This document shows, piece by piece, positions 37,846 through 46,394 of a DNA stretch of 64,000 nt. A program made the translations under genes and the position numbers. The notes beneath the pieces are model-generated. The model was not told where the DNA came from. It did not search any database and saw only the letters and a list, made by a program, of their open reading frames with translations. The number at the start of each line of letters is the position of its first letter. The stretch's first letter is position 1. The stretch covers positions 868,001 through 932,000 of the forward strand of contig NZ_CP082322.1 of assembly GCF_019884725.1 (NCBI RefSeq), given 5' to 3'. The DNA comes from Leucobacter tenebrionis (lineage in GTDB: Bacteria > Actinomycetota > Actinomycetes > Actinomycetales > Microbacteriaceae).

Positions 37846-37872
37846 TGAACCGTTGCTCAGTCGAACGGTTCA
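37846..37872. promoter_or_regulatory. Perfect palindrome upstream of TetR regulator 1
   Basis: TGAACCGTT (37846-37854) and AACGGTTCA (37864-37872) are perfect 9-bp arms with a 9-bp spacer. A minus-strand TACGCT at 37878-37883 is a likely -10 box, so the palindrome covers the transcription start. Probable autoregulatory operator. Confidence 0.65.
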
Positions 37873-37972
37873 CCGATAGCGTATGCGCACCTGACGCCGG
37901 GCAGAGTTCGCCCCGCCGGCCGCACCGGCACGCTGCCAGCACAACCGACGGGGCCGGTATCCGCGAACTCTC

Positions 37973-39040
37973 CTACTGCGCCATCCAGACGTTGAAGCGC
38001 TCGGTGACGTCGCCGTAGTTCTCCGCCCAGTAGCCGTAGTCCATGGTGGCCGCGGCCTGGGAATCGACCGCCTCGCTGCCCGCGAGCTCGGCCTGCACCT
38101 CGGCCGGGACGAACTCGAGCGCCCGGGGCGAGGCCGGGCCGTATCCGGTCTCGATCGCCTGATCGGCCTGCGCCTCGGGGTTCGAGAGGAACCAGACCAT
38201 CCAGTCCTCGGCGAGCTCGGTATTGGGGTACCCCTGCGGGATCACCACGTGCTCGTAGGTGGTGAGGTTCTCGCCGAACTCGTTGGCGACGGGCTGTCCG
38301 TCAGCGGCGGCCTGGGTGATGCGGCCGTTCCAGGCCTGCACCAGGGGCGCCTCGCCGCTCGCGACCAGCTGCGTCTGCTGGTCACCCGTGTCGTACCACA
38401 CGATGTCATCCTTGATCGTGTCCAACTTCGCGAACGCGCGATCCAGATCCAGCGGATACAGATCCTCCGGCGCCACACCATCCGCGAGCAACGCCGCCTC
38501 GAAGATCCCGCCCGTCGCATACTTCCAGAACCCCCGCTTCCCCGGGAACTTCTCCGTATCGAAGAACTCCTCCCACGTCGTCGGGTGCCCATCAGCGAAC
38601 TTCTCCGTGTTATACCCGATCGTGAACGCATACTGCAGAATCGGAATCCCGCAATCGCTCATGAACGCGGGATCGACCTCGGCTTCCTCGGCCGCCTGCT
38701 TCACCTCGTCGCTCAGCTTCGTGAGCGTGCCCGCTTTGCAGGCCGTATCGGTGTAGTTGGGCTCCGTCTCGACCACTCCCCAGCTCACCTTGCCCGCGTC
38801 GACCATCGCGTCGAGCTTGGCGTAGTCGGTGGGCGAGTCCTGCTGCACTGTGACACCGTTCTCATCGGCCCACGGTTGTACGACCGTCGCGACGTGCCCC
38901 TCTTGCGCGGCGCCGCCCCACATGGTCACGGTCAGAGTCTGCTCATCGGGAGCGCCGCCGCCTCCGCCGACGCAACCGGTGAGGGCCAGTCCCGCTGCCG
39001 CGATCGAGGCGACGACGAGGGTTCTCCTGGGATATCGCAT
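37973..39040 (-). CDS. ABC substrate-binding lipoprotein (PotD-like), orphan copy
   Basis: This 355-residue lipoprotein starts MRYPRRTLVVASIAAAG and has a lipobox ending LALTGC. It is a paralogue of the protein at 33007-34068 and shares with it a 114-residue identical segment from SDCGIPILQYAF to PLVQAWNGRI. AAGGAGGACGTC precedes the ATG at 39040. No permease or ATPase genes adjoin it, so it probably docks on the 30.1-33.0 kb transporter and gives it a second ligand range (inference). It has its own regulon site. Confidence 0.92.
   Translation of the reverse strand: MRYPRRTLVVASIAAAGLALTGCVGGGGGAPDEQTLTVTMWGGAAQEGHVATVVQPWADENGVTVQQDSPTDYAKLDAMVDAGKVSWGVVETEPNYTDTACKAGTLTKLSDEVKQAAEEAEVDPAFMSDCGIPILQYAFTIGYNTEKFADGHPTTWEEFFDTEKFPGKRGFWKYATGGIFEAALLADGVAPEDLYPLDLDRAFAKLDTIKDDIVWYDTGDQQTQLVASGEAPLVQAWNGRITQAAADGQPVANEFGENLTTYEHVVIPQGYPNTELAEDWMVWFLSNPEAQADQAIETGYGPASPRALEFVPAEVQAELAGSEAVDSQAAATMDYGYWAENYGDVTERFNVWMAQ
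38318..38661. repeat. 344-nt identical tract, copy 2 (within orphan binding-protein gene)
   Basis: It is the partner of 33352-33695. Both ends of the identity are abrupt. Confidence 0.9.
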
Positions 39041-39059
39041 GACGTCCTCCTTGACGTTC

Positions 39060-39079
39060 ATAATTGATCCTTCAGTCAA
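39060..39079. promoter_or_regulatory. Regulon palindrome, site 5 (orphan binding protein)
   Basis: ATAATTG-ATCCTT-CAGTCAA fits the shared pattern at about 12 of 14 positions. It lies 19 bases before the start codon. Confidence 0.5.
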
Positions 39080-39091
39080 TATAACCGAAGG

Positions 39092-40255
39092 TCACATATT
39101 GCGCGAGATCACGAGGCGCATGATGTCGGAGGTGCCCTCCTCGATCTCCTCGAGCTTCGCGTCGCGCATCCACTGCTCCACGGGGAACTCGCGCGAGTAG
39201 CCCCAGCCGCCCAGCGTCTGCACCGCGGCCCAGGTGCAGAAGGCTGCGGTCTCCGAAGCCTGCAGCTTCGCCATCGCGGCTTCGGCGACCACGGGCTTGC
39301 CCTGATCGAACATGGTGGCCGCACGGAGGGTCTGCAGCCAGGCGGCGTCGATCCGAGTGGCCATATCGGCCAGCCGGAAGGCGACCGCCTGGTGCTCGAT
39401 GATGGGCTTGCCGAACTGCACCCGCTCGCGGGCGTAGTTCAGCGCGAACTCATAGGCGGCACGGGCGCAGCCGGTCGCGGCAGCGGCGAGCACGATGCGC
39501 GAGGCGTCGAAGGTCTTCATGAGGCCGATGAAGCCCTCGCCCTCCGCACCGAGGCGGTTCTCCTCGGGGACGAACACGTCGTCGAAGAACAGTTCACGGC
39601 AGCGAATCGCCCGCTGCCCCATCTTCTTCATCGGTTCGCCCATCGTGAAGCCCTCCGCCCCCTTCTTGAGCAGGAAGGCGCTGACGCCGCGCGAGCGCTG
39701 CGCCGGGTCGGTCTTCGCGAAGACCACGTACTGATCCGCGTAGCCCGAGTTCGAGATCCACGCCTTCTGCCCGCGGAGCAGGTACCCGCCGTCGGTGCGA
39801 TCCGCGCGGGTGGTGATGGAGGCCGCATCCGACCCCGCGCCCGGCTCGGTGGTGGCGAGGGCGGTGAGGATCGGGTTCTCACCGGTGAGGGGCCGCAGCC
39901 ACTGCTCCTTCTGCTCTTCAGATCCGAGCACGAGCAGCGGATCGGCGAAGAAGCCGTTCGAGCAGAGGAAGTTGCCGATGCCGAGATCGCCCCAGCACAG
40001 CTGCTCCTGCACCAGGCACTGCGTGAAGAGATCGGTGAAACCCCCGCCCCCGAACTCCTCGGGGATCATGAAGTCGGTGATGCCGACCTGCGCGGCCGCC
40101 TGGAAGAGTTCGAGGGGGGAGCCGTCGTCGGCCTCATCGACCTCGCGGCCCAGCGGCCGCACCTGCTCGCGTGCGAAGTCGCCGCAGAGTTCGACGATCG
40201 CCTCCTGCTCATCGCTGAGCTTCCAGACGCTGCGGGTGCTGTCCATGAGGTTCAT
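39092..40255 (-). CDS. Acyl-CoA dehydrogenase
   Basis: This 387-residue FAD enzyme introduces a double bond into an acyl-CoA and passes electrons to ETF. It shows TALATTEPGAGSDAASITTRA (flavin contact), GQKAWISNSGYAD, the ARERVQFGKPIIEHQAVAFRLADM helix and the catalytic glutamate in EEIEEGTSDIMRLVISR. Family members are homotetramers in the cytoplasm. The gene lies about 100 bases downstream of the acyl-CoA synthetase and is probably co-transcribed from site 6. EtfBA encoded at 46.4-48.2 kb is the obvious electron acceptor. Confidence 0.93.
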   Translation of the reverse strand: MNLMDSTRSVWKLSDEQEAIVELCGDFAREQVRPLGREVDEADDGSPLELFQAAAQVGITDFMIPEEFGGGGFTDLFTQCLVQEQLCWGDLGIGNFLCSNGFFADPLLVLGSEEQKEQWLRPLTGENPILTALATTEPGAGSDAASITTRADRTDGGYLLRGQKAWISNSGYADQYVVFAKTDPAQRSRGVSAFLLKKGAEGFTMGEPMKKMGQRAIRCRELFFDDVFVPEENRLGAEGEGFIGLMKTFDASRIVLAAAATGCARAAYEFALNYARERVQFGKPIIEHQAVAFRLADMATRIDAAWLQTLRAATMFDQGKPVVAEAAMAKLQASETAAFCTWAAVQTLGGWGYSREFPVEQWMRDAKLEEIEEGTSDIMRLVISRNM

Positions 40256-40352
40256 GTGGGGTTCCTTCCGTTGAGGTGCCGGGACGCGTCTTCACGTCGC
40301 TCGTGCTGTGGCTGGTCTTGCAGGGTTGAGGCGGCGACCGGGCAGGCGCCGA

Positions 40353-42395
40353 TCAGGGATCCGGGATCGCGAGGCAGTCGACCGTGAGCGCGCCATCGAT
40401 GCCGACGCGAACGGGGTTCAGCTCGATCTCGCGAATGCCGGGGCTCGCGGCGAGTACGGCGCCGAGGCGCACGACGATGCGCGCGAGCGCCTCGCCGTCG
40501 AGCGCGGGGCGGCCTCGCCAGGGAGCGAGCAGCCGCGAGCTCTTGAGGCTCGCGATCATGCCGCGCGCCGCGTCGATGTCGACGGGGGCGAGCTCGAGCG
40601 CGACATCGGTCCACACCTCGGTCTCGGTGCCGCCGTAACCGACGGTGACCACCGGGCCGAAGGTCGCGTCGCGTCGGGCAGCGACGATGAACTCCGCGAC
40701 GTGCTCGCGCGTATCCTGCACCTCCACCGTGTAGTCTCCGTCGCCGATCCGAGCGTGCATCTCGATGAAGGCCTCGCGCGCGGCGACCGCCCCTCGAAGA
40801 TGCAGCGCTACTCCCCCGGCTTCCGTCTTATGAGCGAGCCAGGCCGCTTTGAGCACGACGGTACCGCCCAGCGCCTCGGCCGCGGCCCCCGCCTCGTCTG
40901 CGGTGCGCACGACCCGCAGTTCGGGGAATGGGATGCCCGCCGCGGCGAGCGCCTCGCGGATCTCGGTCTGCGTGCCCGCTGCCAGTGGCCGGCCCCGTTC
41001 CCCGCGCGCGAGCGCGGGGCGGCCGAGTCGATGAGCGGCCGCGGTCGCGAAGAGGCTGTCTTCGATGCGCCCGGAGACCGGCACTCCCGCGTCGAGCAGG
41101 TGATGGGCGATCCGCGAGTCGGGAGCCATCGCATGCACCAGCACGGGCACCCCCTCGACCGCGGCGAGGCGATCGGCGATCGCACGCTCCGATTCGAGCA
41201 GCTGGGGAGTGTCGTGGCCGTAACTGCAGAAGTATCCCGATAGCACGACCGCATCCACCTCACCGCTCTCCGCGAGCAGGCGCGGGAGTTCGGCGTAGAC
41301 CGCCAGGTCGGCCTCGCCCGACCCCGCGAGGTCGATCGGATTGCGGGTGGAGGCGCTGCTCGACAGGTGCCGTCGCAGGCGATCCTGCAGCTCCCGGCTC
41401 AACTCGGGCAGTTCGAGCCCCAGCCGGGCGGCCTCGTCGGCAGCGATGCCGCCCTGGCCTCCGCTGTCGGTGATGATCGCGACGCGCGGGCCGGCGGGCG
41501 GGGGTCTGCGATCGAGATACGAGGCCACTTGTACGAGCTCGGCGGGCGTGCGCACGCGCAGCACTCCAGAGGCCCGGCATGCCGCGTCGACGAGATCCAT
41601 CGAGGAGGTCATAGCACCCGTGTGCGACTGGGCGAGCGCCTGACTCGCACTGCTCTCACCGGTTGTGAGCAGCACCGCGCGCTTGCCGGCGGCCGTCGCC
41701 TCCCGGAGCGCCTCGAACAGTTCGTCGGCCGCGGAGAAGTCCTCGAGATAGAGACCGATGGTGCGCGTGAATCCGTCGGAGACGAGAGTGCGAACCACCT
41801 CGGCGGCCCGCACATCGGTCTGGTTGCCGAGCGAGACGAACCGAGAGACCCCGACGCCCATGCGCTGCCCCATCGCCGCGATCTCGCTGCCGAGCTGACC
41901 GCTCTGGGAGACGATGGCGAGACTGCCCGGGCGCATTCCGCCCCACATCAGCTGCAGTTCGCCCTCGGCCGAGTAGATGCCGAGGCTGTTGGGGCCGATC
42001 ATGCGGGCCCCGTGCTCCGCGAGAAGCTCCGCGGCCTCCCGTTCCCCCTCCATCTCCGCGGCGACGACCAGGAAAGCGCGGGTGCCGAGTTCGAGAGCCT
42101 CTCGGATGACGCCCAGCACGAGCGGCCCGGGCACCGAGATCGCCACGAGCTCCGGCGCCTCCGGCAGTTCGGCGAGCGAGGTGTGGCTCTGCACGCCCTC
42201 GATAACGGCCCCGGCCCGGTTCACCATGTAGACCCTGCGGCGATCCTTACCGAGGGCCGCGCCACGCGCGAGCCAGTGCCCCCACTTCGAGGGATCGGCC
42301 GAGGCCCCCACCACGGCGACCGAGGCCGGGGTGCTGAACGAGCCCAGCGACGCCGGGTCGGCGCCGCCGAGAGCAGAAGTAGCGGATAACAGCAT
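40353..42395 (-). CDS. ADP-forming acyl-CoA synthetase (acetate-CoA ligase type)
   Basis: This 680-residue protein fuses the alpha and beta parts of NDP-forming acyl-CoA synthetases. The N-terminal CoA-binding domain carries VAVVGASADPSKWG; the succinyl-CoA-ligase-like domain has MIGPNSLGIYS, VSQSGQLGSEIA and the phosphohistidine in ALAQSHTGAM; a C-terminal ATP-grasp domain includes VVLKAAWLAHKTEAGGV and EIELNPVRV. It would activate an acid to its CoA ester at the expense of ATP. The third codon is TTA, rare in such GC-rich DNA. It heads an operon with the acyl-CoA dehydrogenase. Confidence 0.88.
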   Translation of the reverse strand: MLLSATSALGGADPASLGSFSTPASVAVVGASADPSKWGHWLARGAALGKDRRRVYMVNRAGAVIEGVQSHTSLAELPEAPELVAISVPGPLVLGVIREALELGTRAFLVVAAEMEGEREAAELLAEHGARMIGPNSLGIYSAEGELQLMWGGMRPGSLAIVSQSGQLGSEIAAMGQRMGVGVSRFVSLGNQTDVRAAEVVRTLVSDGFTRTIGLYLEDFSAADELFEALREATAAGKRAVLLTTGESSASQALAQSHTGAMTSSMDLVDAACRASGVLRVRTPAELVQVASYLDRRPPPAGPRVAIITDSGGQGGIAADEAARLGLELPELSRELQDRLRRHLSSSASTRNPIDLAGSGEADLAVYAELPRLLAESGEVDAVVLSGYFCSYGHDTPQLLESERAIADRLAAVEGVPVLVHAMAPDSRIAHHLLDAGVPVSGRIEDSLFATAAAHRLGRPALARGERGRPLAAGTQTEIREALAAAGIPFPELRVVRTADEAGAAAEALGGTVVLKAAWLAHKTEAGGVALHLRGAVAAREAFIEMHARIGDGDYTVEVQDTREHVAEFIVAARRDATFGPVVTVGYGGTETEVWTDVALELAPVDIDAARGMIASLKSSRLLAPWRGRPALDGEALARIVVRLGAVLAASPGIREIELNPVRVGIDGALTVDCLAIPDP

Positions 42396-42425
42396 CGTCG
42401 TCCTTGATCCGAGGCATCATTGCCG

Positions 42426-42445
42426 TTAATTGATTCATCAGTTAA
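42426..42445. promoter_or_regulatory. Regulon palindrome, site 6 (acyl-CoA synthetase operon)
   Basis: TTAATTG-ATTCAT-CAGTTAA fits the shared pattern at all 14 defined positions. It lies 30 bases before the start codon. Confidence 0.7.
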
Positions 42446-42517
42446 TTTAGCGAACGCGCGAGACCGAAGTCAACCCCGACCCTCGAAGATCGGCCTCCGA
42501 TCCCGCTGCCCGAGCGG

Positions 42518-43114
42518 TCAGCGGGCGATCAGATGATCGCGAACGAATTCGCGGCAGATGCGATGCATCTCATCCGCCGAGATCACCGAGGATCCGAGCA
42601 GGGCCTGCACCGCAAGACCGTCGATCATCGAGACCAGCTGATTCACCTCCGTGCGGAGATCATCGGTCTCGAACACTCCCTGCTCGATCCCCTCGGCGAT
42701 GACGCTCCCCATGAGGCTGCGCCATTCGTCGTAGGCGTCATCATTGAGCTGGCGCAGACGCTCGTCCTGCAGCGCCCCCACCCAGAGCTCGAGCCACACA
42801 TGCCAGGACTCGCGCGTCGCCTCATCCAGCGGCACGTAGGAGCCGAGCAGCGCATCCAGCTTCTCATCGGCCGGCAACGGCTCGTCGAGAATGGAGGCGC
42901 GCCGCTCGAGCGAACTCGCGAAGTTGTCCTCGAAGGTCTCGCGGATCAGCTCATCCTTGCTTGCGAAGTAGTAGTGCACGATCCCGGGAGACACCCCCGC
43001 CTCGCGCGCCACATCGGCCACGCGCAGCATCGAGACCCCCCGCTGCACCATCACTCGGCGCGTCGCCGCCATGATCTGCGCGCGTCGCTCGTCTTCAACA
43101 CTCGGTCGAACCAT
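42518..43114 (-). CDS. TetR family regulator 2, BetI-like
   Basis: This 198-residue repressor has an HTH (RAQIMAATRRVMVQRGVSMLRVADVAREAGVSPGIVHYYFASKDELI) and a BetI-type C-terminal domain (WHVWLELWVGALQDERLRQLNDDAYDEWRSLM). It starts 14 bases after the amine oxidase stop, so it is expressed from the amine oxidase promoter, which carries regulon site 7. That arrangement makes it the best candidate for the protein that binds the eight palindromes, with feedback on itself (inference). Confidence 0.88.
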   Translation of the reverse strand: MVRPSVEDERRAQIMAATRRVMVQRGVSMLRVADVAREAGVSPGIVHYYFASKDELIRETFEDNFASSLERRASILDEPLPADEKLDALLGSYVPLDEATRESWHVWLELWVGALQDERLRQLNDDAYDEWRSLMGSVIAEGIEQGVFETDDLRTEVNQLVSMIDGLAVQALLGSSVISADEMHRICREFVRDHLIAR

Positions 43115-43128
43115 GGTGGCGGTTCCTC

Positions 43129-44556
43129 TCAGGGCTCAGAAATCCCATCGTAACCCGTCGGCTCGCTCTCAGCGAGCGCCGAGCGCACCTCCGCGGCCGC
43201 CCGCCGCCCCGACGAGATCGCGCCGTCGATGTATCCGTTCCAGACGCTCGCGGTTTCGGTGCCGGCCCAATGCACGCGACCGACAGGGGTGCGCCACCCG
43301 GCAGCACTGTGCTCGATCCACGCTCCCGGAGCCGGGCTCGCCGCGTAGGCTCCGCCGATGAACCGCTCCTCGGCCCAGTCCTTCTCGGCGTAGCGCACGG
43401 GAGCCGCGGCCTCCTGCCCGAAGAGATCGACCAGAGTGTCGATGACCTCCCGCACGCGCTCCCGCTCATCGAGGGCTCGCCACGCCCGCACCCGGTCGGC
43501 GTAGACGAAGCAGACCAGTACTCCGGCCGAGGCGTCATGCGGAGAGTTATCGAACACGAAACCGAGCAGCGGATCGCCGTAGAGCGTCGACTCGCCGCTC
43601 AGGCCCCGGTCGCGCCAGAAGGGCCGGTCATAGCTGACATGGATCTTCACGACATCGCCCATCGGGCTCTTCGCGAGCCACCGGGCTCGCGGCGTCGGCA
43701 GCGGGGGCTCGTGCAGGATCTGCTGGCCCGCCGGCGGCGGCACTGCGACGATCACGCGATCCGCTCGCACATCTCCGGCATCCGTGAGAACACGCACCCC
43801 GTCCCCCGAGCGCTCGATGCGCCGCACCGGCGCGCCGAGGCGCACACGATCACCGAGCAGAACCGAGATGCGCTTCGCGACCTCCTGCGCGCCGTTCGCA
43901 AAGCGGGTCTCCTGAGCGCAGCCCTCGGCCTCCATCAGCTGATCGAAGCTGCCCGCCGAAGCGACGTAGAAGAGGAAGTGCAGCATCGAGATATCGCGCG
44001 GCTCGACGGTCCACACGCTCTGCACCGCGAGCGCGAGGCGCAACCGGGCGTCGGGATCCTGCACCGTCCGCTCGAAGTAGGAGTGGACGGTCTCGCTGTC
44101 GAGCTCGACAGCCCCCGGTGTCGCGGCGGGGTTCTCGAGATCCACCGCCGCAGACATCCGATCGATCTCTTCCATGACCCGCACATACTCGCGCATGCCC
44201 GGACCGTCGTCGGGGCCCGCGATCTTGAAGTGACGCTTCGAGCCGTCCGTCCAGCGCTCGATGTTCTGCCCGCCGAGGTAGGTGGGGAAGGTCTCGACGC
44301 CGAAGCGCTCGACCAGCGAGAGGAAGTCGCGCTGCGTGGGCCCCACCCACTGCCCGCCGTGATCGATGACCACTCCCCCCTCGTCGACGAGGGAGAGCGT
44401 GCGCCCGCCGACCCGTTCCTGGGCCTCGACCACCAGCACATCGATGCCGGCGTCGTGGAGCTCGAGGGCGGCCGAGAGACCGGCGTAGCCGGCGCCCACG
44501 ACGACGACCGAGGTTCGTTCCGGCAGCGTAGCCGGCGATGACGTCACTGTCTGCAT
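43129..44556 (-). CDS. Flavin amine oxidase (MAO/putrescine oxidase-like)
   Basis: This 475-residue flavoprotein has the FAD-binding start SVVVVGAGYAGLSAALELHDAG, the GG motif ERVGGRTLS, GGQWVGPTQRDFL and the C-terminal VHWAGTETASVWNGYIDGAISSGRRAA characteristic of monoamine/polyamine oxidases. It oxidises an amine (or amino acid) to the imine and then aldehyde or oxo product with release of hydrogen peroxide. Its length and motifs resemble actinobacterial putrescine oxidase, but the substrate is not proven. It is divergent from the permease-ETF operon and coupled to TetR regulator 2. Confidence 0.9.
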   Translation of the reverse strand: MQTVTSSPATLPERTSVVVVGAGYAGLSAALELHDAGIDVLVVEAQERVGGRTLSLVDEGGVVIDHGGQWVGPTQRDFLSLVERFGVETFPTYLGGQNIERWTDGSKRHFKIAGPDDGPGMREYVRVMEEIDRMSAAVDLENPAATPGAVELDSETVHSYFERTVQDPDARLRLALAVQSVWTVEPRDISMLHFLFYVASAGSFDQLMEAEGCAQETRFANGAQEVAKRISVLLGDRVRLGAPVRRIERSGDGVRVLTDAGDVRADRVIVAVPPPAGQQILHEPPLPTPRARWLAKSPMGDVVKIHVSYDRPFWRDRGLSGESTLYGDPLLGFVFDNSPHDASAGVLVCFVYADRVRAWRALDERERVREVIDTLVDLFGQEAAAPVRYAEKDWAEERFIGGAYAASPAPGAWIEHSAAGWRTPVGRVHWAGTETASVWNGYIDGAISSGRRAAAEVRSALAESEPTGYDGISEP

Positions 44557-44573
44557 GACACATCAGTATGCCA

Positions 44574-44593
44574 TTAACTGGTCAGTCAAACAA
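44574..44593. promoter_or_regulatory. Regulon palindrome, site 7 (amine oxidase)
   Basis: TTAACTG-GTCAGT-CAAACAA fits the shared pattern at 13 of 14 positions. It lies 17 bases upstream of the amine oxidase start. Confidence 0.6.
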
Positions 44594-44642
44594 TTATGGC
44601 CAGCCACTTGACTTCGTGAGCATTCTTCCTCAAGCTCGTTTA

Positions 44643-44662
44643 TTGATTGGTCGACCAATCAT
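44643..44662. promoter_or_regulatory. Regulon palindrome, site 8 (permease-ETF operon)
   Basis: TTGATTG-GTCGAC-CAATCAT fits the shared pattern at 13 of 14 positions; the inner TGATTGGTCGACCAATCA is a perfect 18-bp palindrome. It lies 14 bases before the GTG of the small membrane protein. Confidence 0.75.
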
Positions 44663-44676
44663 GAATCGAGGTCAAC

Positions 44677-44844
44677 GTGGACAACGAAGTAGAACTTGAA
44701 GCCGAGCTGCAGCGGCGCCTGGAACGCATGGAATCACCGGGATGCGGCGGCATGGTGCAGACCAATCTGCCCTGGAGGGACTTCCTCATCGCCGCCGGCG
44801 CGCTCGCGGCGGCCTCGGCGCTGCTGCTCTGGTGGGCCGCCTGA
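44677..44844 (+). CDS. 55-residue membrane protein coupled to NCS1 permease
   Basis: The product starts MDNEVELEAELQRRLERMES, a charged amphipathic helix, and ends with one membrane helix (about residues 37-55, DFLIAAGALAAASALLLWWAA). GAGG lies five bases before the GTG. Its TGA stop overlaps the ATG of the permease (TGATG), so translation is coupled. It is the first gene of the operon after site 8. No family is recognised; by analogy with small subunits of other transporters it may assist the permease (inference). Confidence 0.8.
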   Translation: MDNEVELEAELQRRLERMESPGCGGMVQTNLPWRDFLIAAGALAAASALLLWWAA

Positions 44845-46394
44845 TGGTGCAGCAGATCCACACCGAGAGCATCAAGGTCGCCCGCGTCCCCGAAGACGCG
44901 ACGCTGAACGAACTGCCCCTGCTCCCCCGCGAGCGCATCTGGGGTTTCTGGGACTTCTCCACCGTCAACATCGGCCTCGCAATCGCCACCTGGGCGTTTC
45001 TGCAGGGTGCCACCGTGGCCTACTACGTGGGCGCCGTCGAGGCGATCGCCAGCGTCGTGATCGGCTACGGCATCTCGGTGCTGCTCGTCGCGCTCTCGCC
45101 CGTGCTCGCCTCCGCGAAGTACGGCGTCGAGCAGTTCGTGATGCTGCGCGGTATCTTCGGCCACGGCGGGGCCCGCCTCATCATGATCACCACCTCGACG
45201 ATCTTCGCGGCGGGCTGGTCGGCGATCCTCGCCATCATGCTGGGCCACGGCGTCGTCAACATCATCAACGCAGCCTTCGGGGTCGAGCTCAGCAAGACCG
45301 GCGCCGCGGTCAGCATCCTCGGTCTCATCGCTATCGTCAGCGCGTGGGCGATCCTCTCCCGAGGCCCCGTCTCGGTCGAGCGCGTCAGCCAGGTCGTCGC
45401 CCCCGCGCTCGTCATCGTGCTCGTCGTCATCACCGTCATCATCTTCACGCGCGTCTCCTGGGAGGAGCTCACCGCGATCCCGGCGCTCGACCCCGAGGAG
45501 AACCCGCACGTCAGCTTCATGATCGCCATCGAGCTCGGCGTTGCCGGCGGTTTCGCGTGGTGGCCCAACATGGGCAACCTCGCCCGGCTCACCCGCAGCG
45601 CCCGCGCCGCATTCTGGCCCAACTGGATCGGCATCTTCGGCGCATCGGTCTTCGCCGCACTCATCGGCACCTTCGCCGCACTCGTACTCGAGATCACCGA
45701 GCCCACCGACTGGCTGATCCCGCTCACCGGTACCGTGTTCGGCATCATCGCGCTCGTCGCGATCGCATTCGCCAACATCACGGCGATCCTCTCTCAGGGC
45801 TACGGCTCGATGCTCGCGCTGCGCAGCGGCGGAGGCAAGCTGTTCCAGCGCATGGCCTGGCCGCTCATGGGCGTCGTGATCCTCGGCCCCGCAGCCGTGC
45901 TCGTGTTCTTCCCGGGCACCGTGTACGACAACTACGGCCGCTTCCTGTCGTGGGGCGCGATCCTCGTCGCCCCGCTCGTGGGAATCGGGATCGTCGACTA
46001 CTTCCTGCTGCGCCGCACCCGCGTGCCGATCCGCGAGCTCTACAAACCGGCCTCGGAGTCGGCGGTCGGCTACTGGTACGGCTGGAACCCGGTGGCGTTC
46101 GTCGCCCTCGCGGCGGGTGCCGTCACCTACACACTGCTGCTGCACCCCATCACCTACGTGCCGTCGCCGCTCTTCGCCTATACGACCGCGTCGATCCCGT
46201 CGTGCCTGGTCGGAGCAACGGTCTACCTCTTGCTCACGAAGGCGATCACGCAGCCCCTGAAACTCGGCGGGTACGGGATCGAGACGCCCGTATCAACGGG
46301 GCTGATCCGCGCCCAGGCTGTCTCCGGAGCGCCTGAGCCGCAAGCCCGTCCCCATGCCCAAGACCGACCCCGACCCTCGGAGGAAGCGCAATGA
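44844..46394 (+). CDS. NCS1 family (cytosine/purine/hydantoin-type) permease
   Basis: This 516-residue protein with about 12 membrane segments has NCS1 marks: FWDFSTVNIGLAIATWAFLQGATVAYYVG in TM1, GGFAWWPNMGNLARLTRSARAA in the middle, FANITAILSQGYGS and GIGIVDYFLLRR. Such proteins import nucleobases, hydantoins, allantoin or related heterocycles with sodium or protons. The start overlaps the small membrane protein and the end overlaps etfB (ATGA). Linking a transporter directly to ETF genes is unusual and suggests that the imported compound is oxidised by an ETF-linked enzyme. Confidence 0.9.
   Translation: MVQQIHTESIKVARVPEDATLNELPLLPRERIWGFWDFSTVNIGLAIATWAFLQGATVAYYVGAVEAIASVVIGYGISVLLVALSPVLASAKYGVEQFVMLRGIFGHGGARLIMITTSTIFAAGWSAILAIMLGHGVVNIINAAFGVELSKTGAAVSILGLIAIVSAWAILSRGPVSVERVSQVVAPALVIVLVVITVIIFTRVSWEELTAIPALDPEENPHVSFMIAIELGVAGGFAWWPNMGNLARLTRSARAAFWPNWIGIFGASVFAALIGTFAALVLEITEPTDWLIPLTGTVFGIIALVAIAFANITAILSQGYGSMLALRSGGGKLFQRMAWPLMGVVILGPAAVLVFFPGTVYDNYGRFLSWGAILVAPLVGIGIVDYFLLRRTRVPIRELYKPASESAVGYWYGWNPVAFVALAAGAVTYTLLLHPITYVPSPLFAYTTASIPSCLVGATVYLLLTKAITQPLKLGGYGIETPVSTGLIRAQAVSGAPEPQARPHAQDRPRPSEEAQ

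Noticed and set aside
40353..42395. TTA codon at position 3 of the acyl-CoA synthetase as a bldA-type control
   Set aside because: A single TTA codon is too little evidence for translational control by the nearby tRNA-Leu(TAA).
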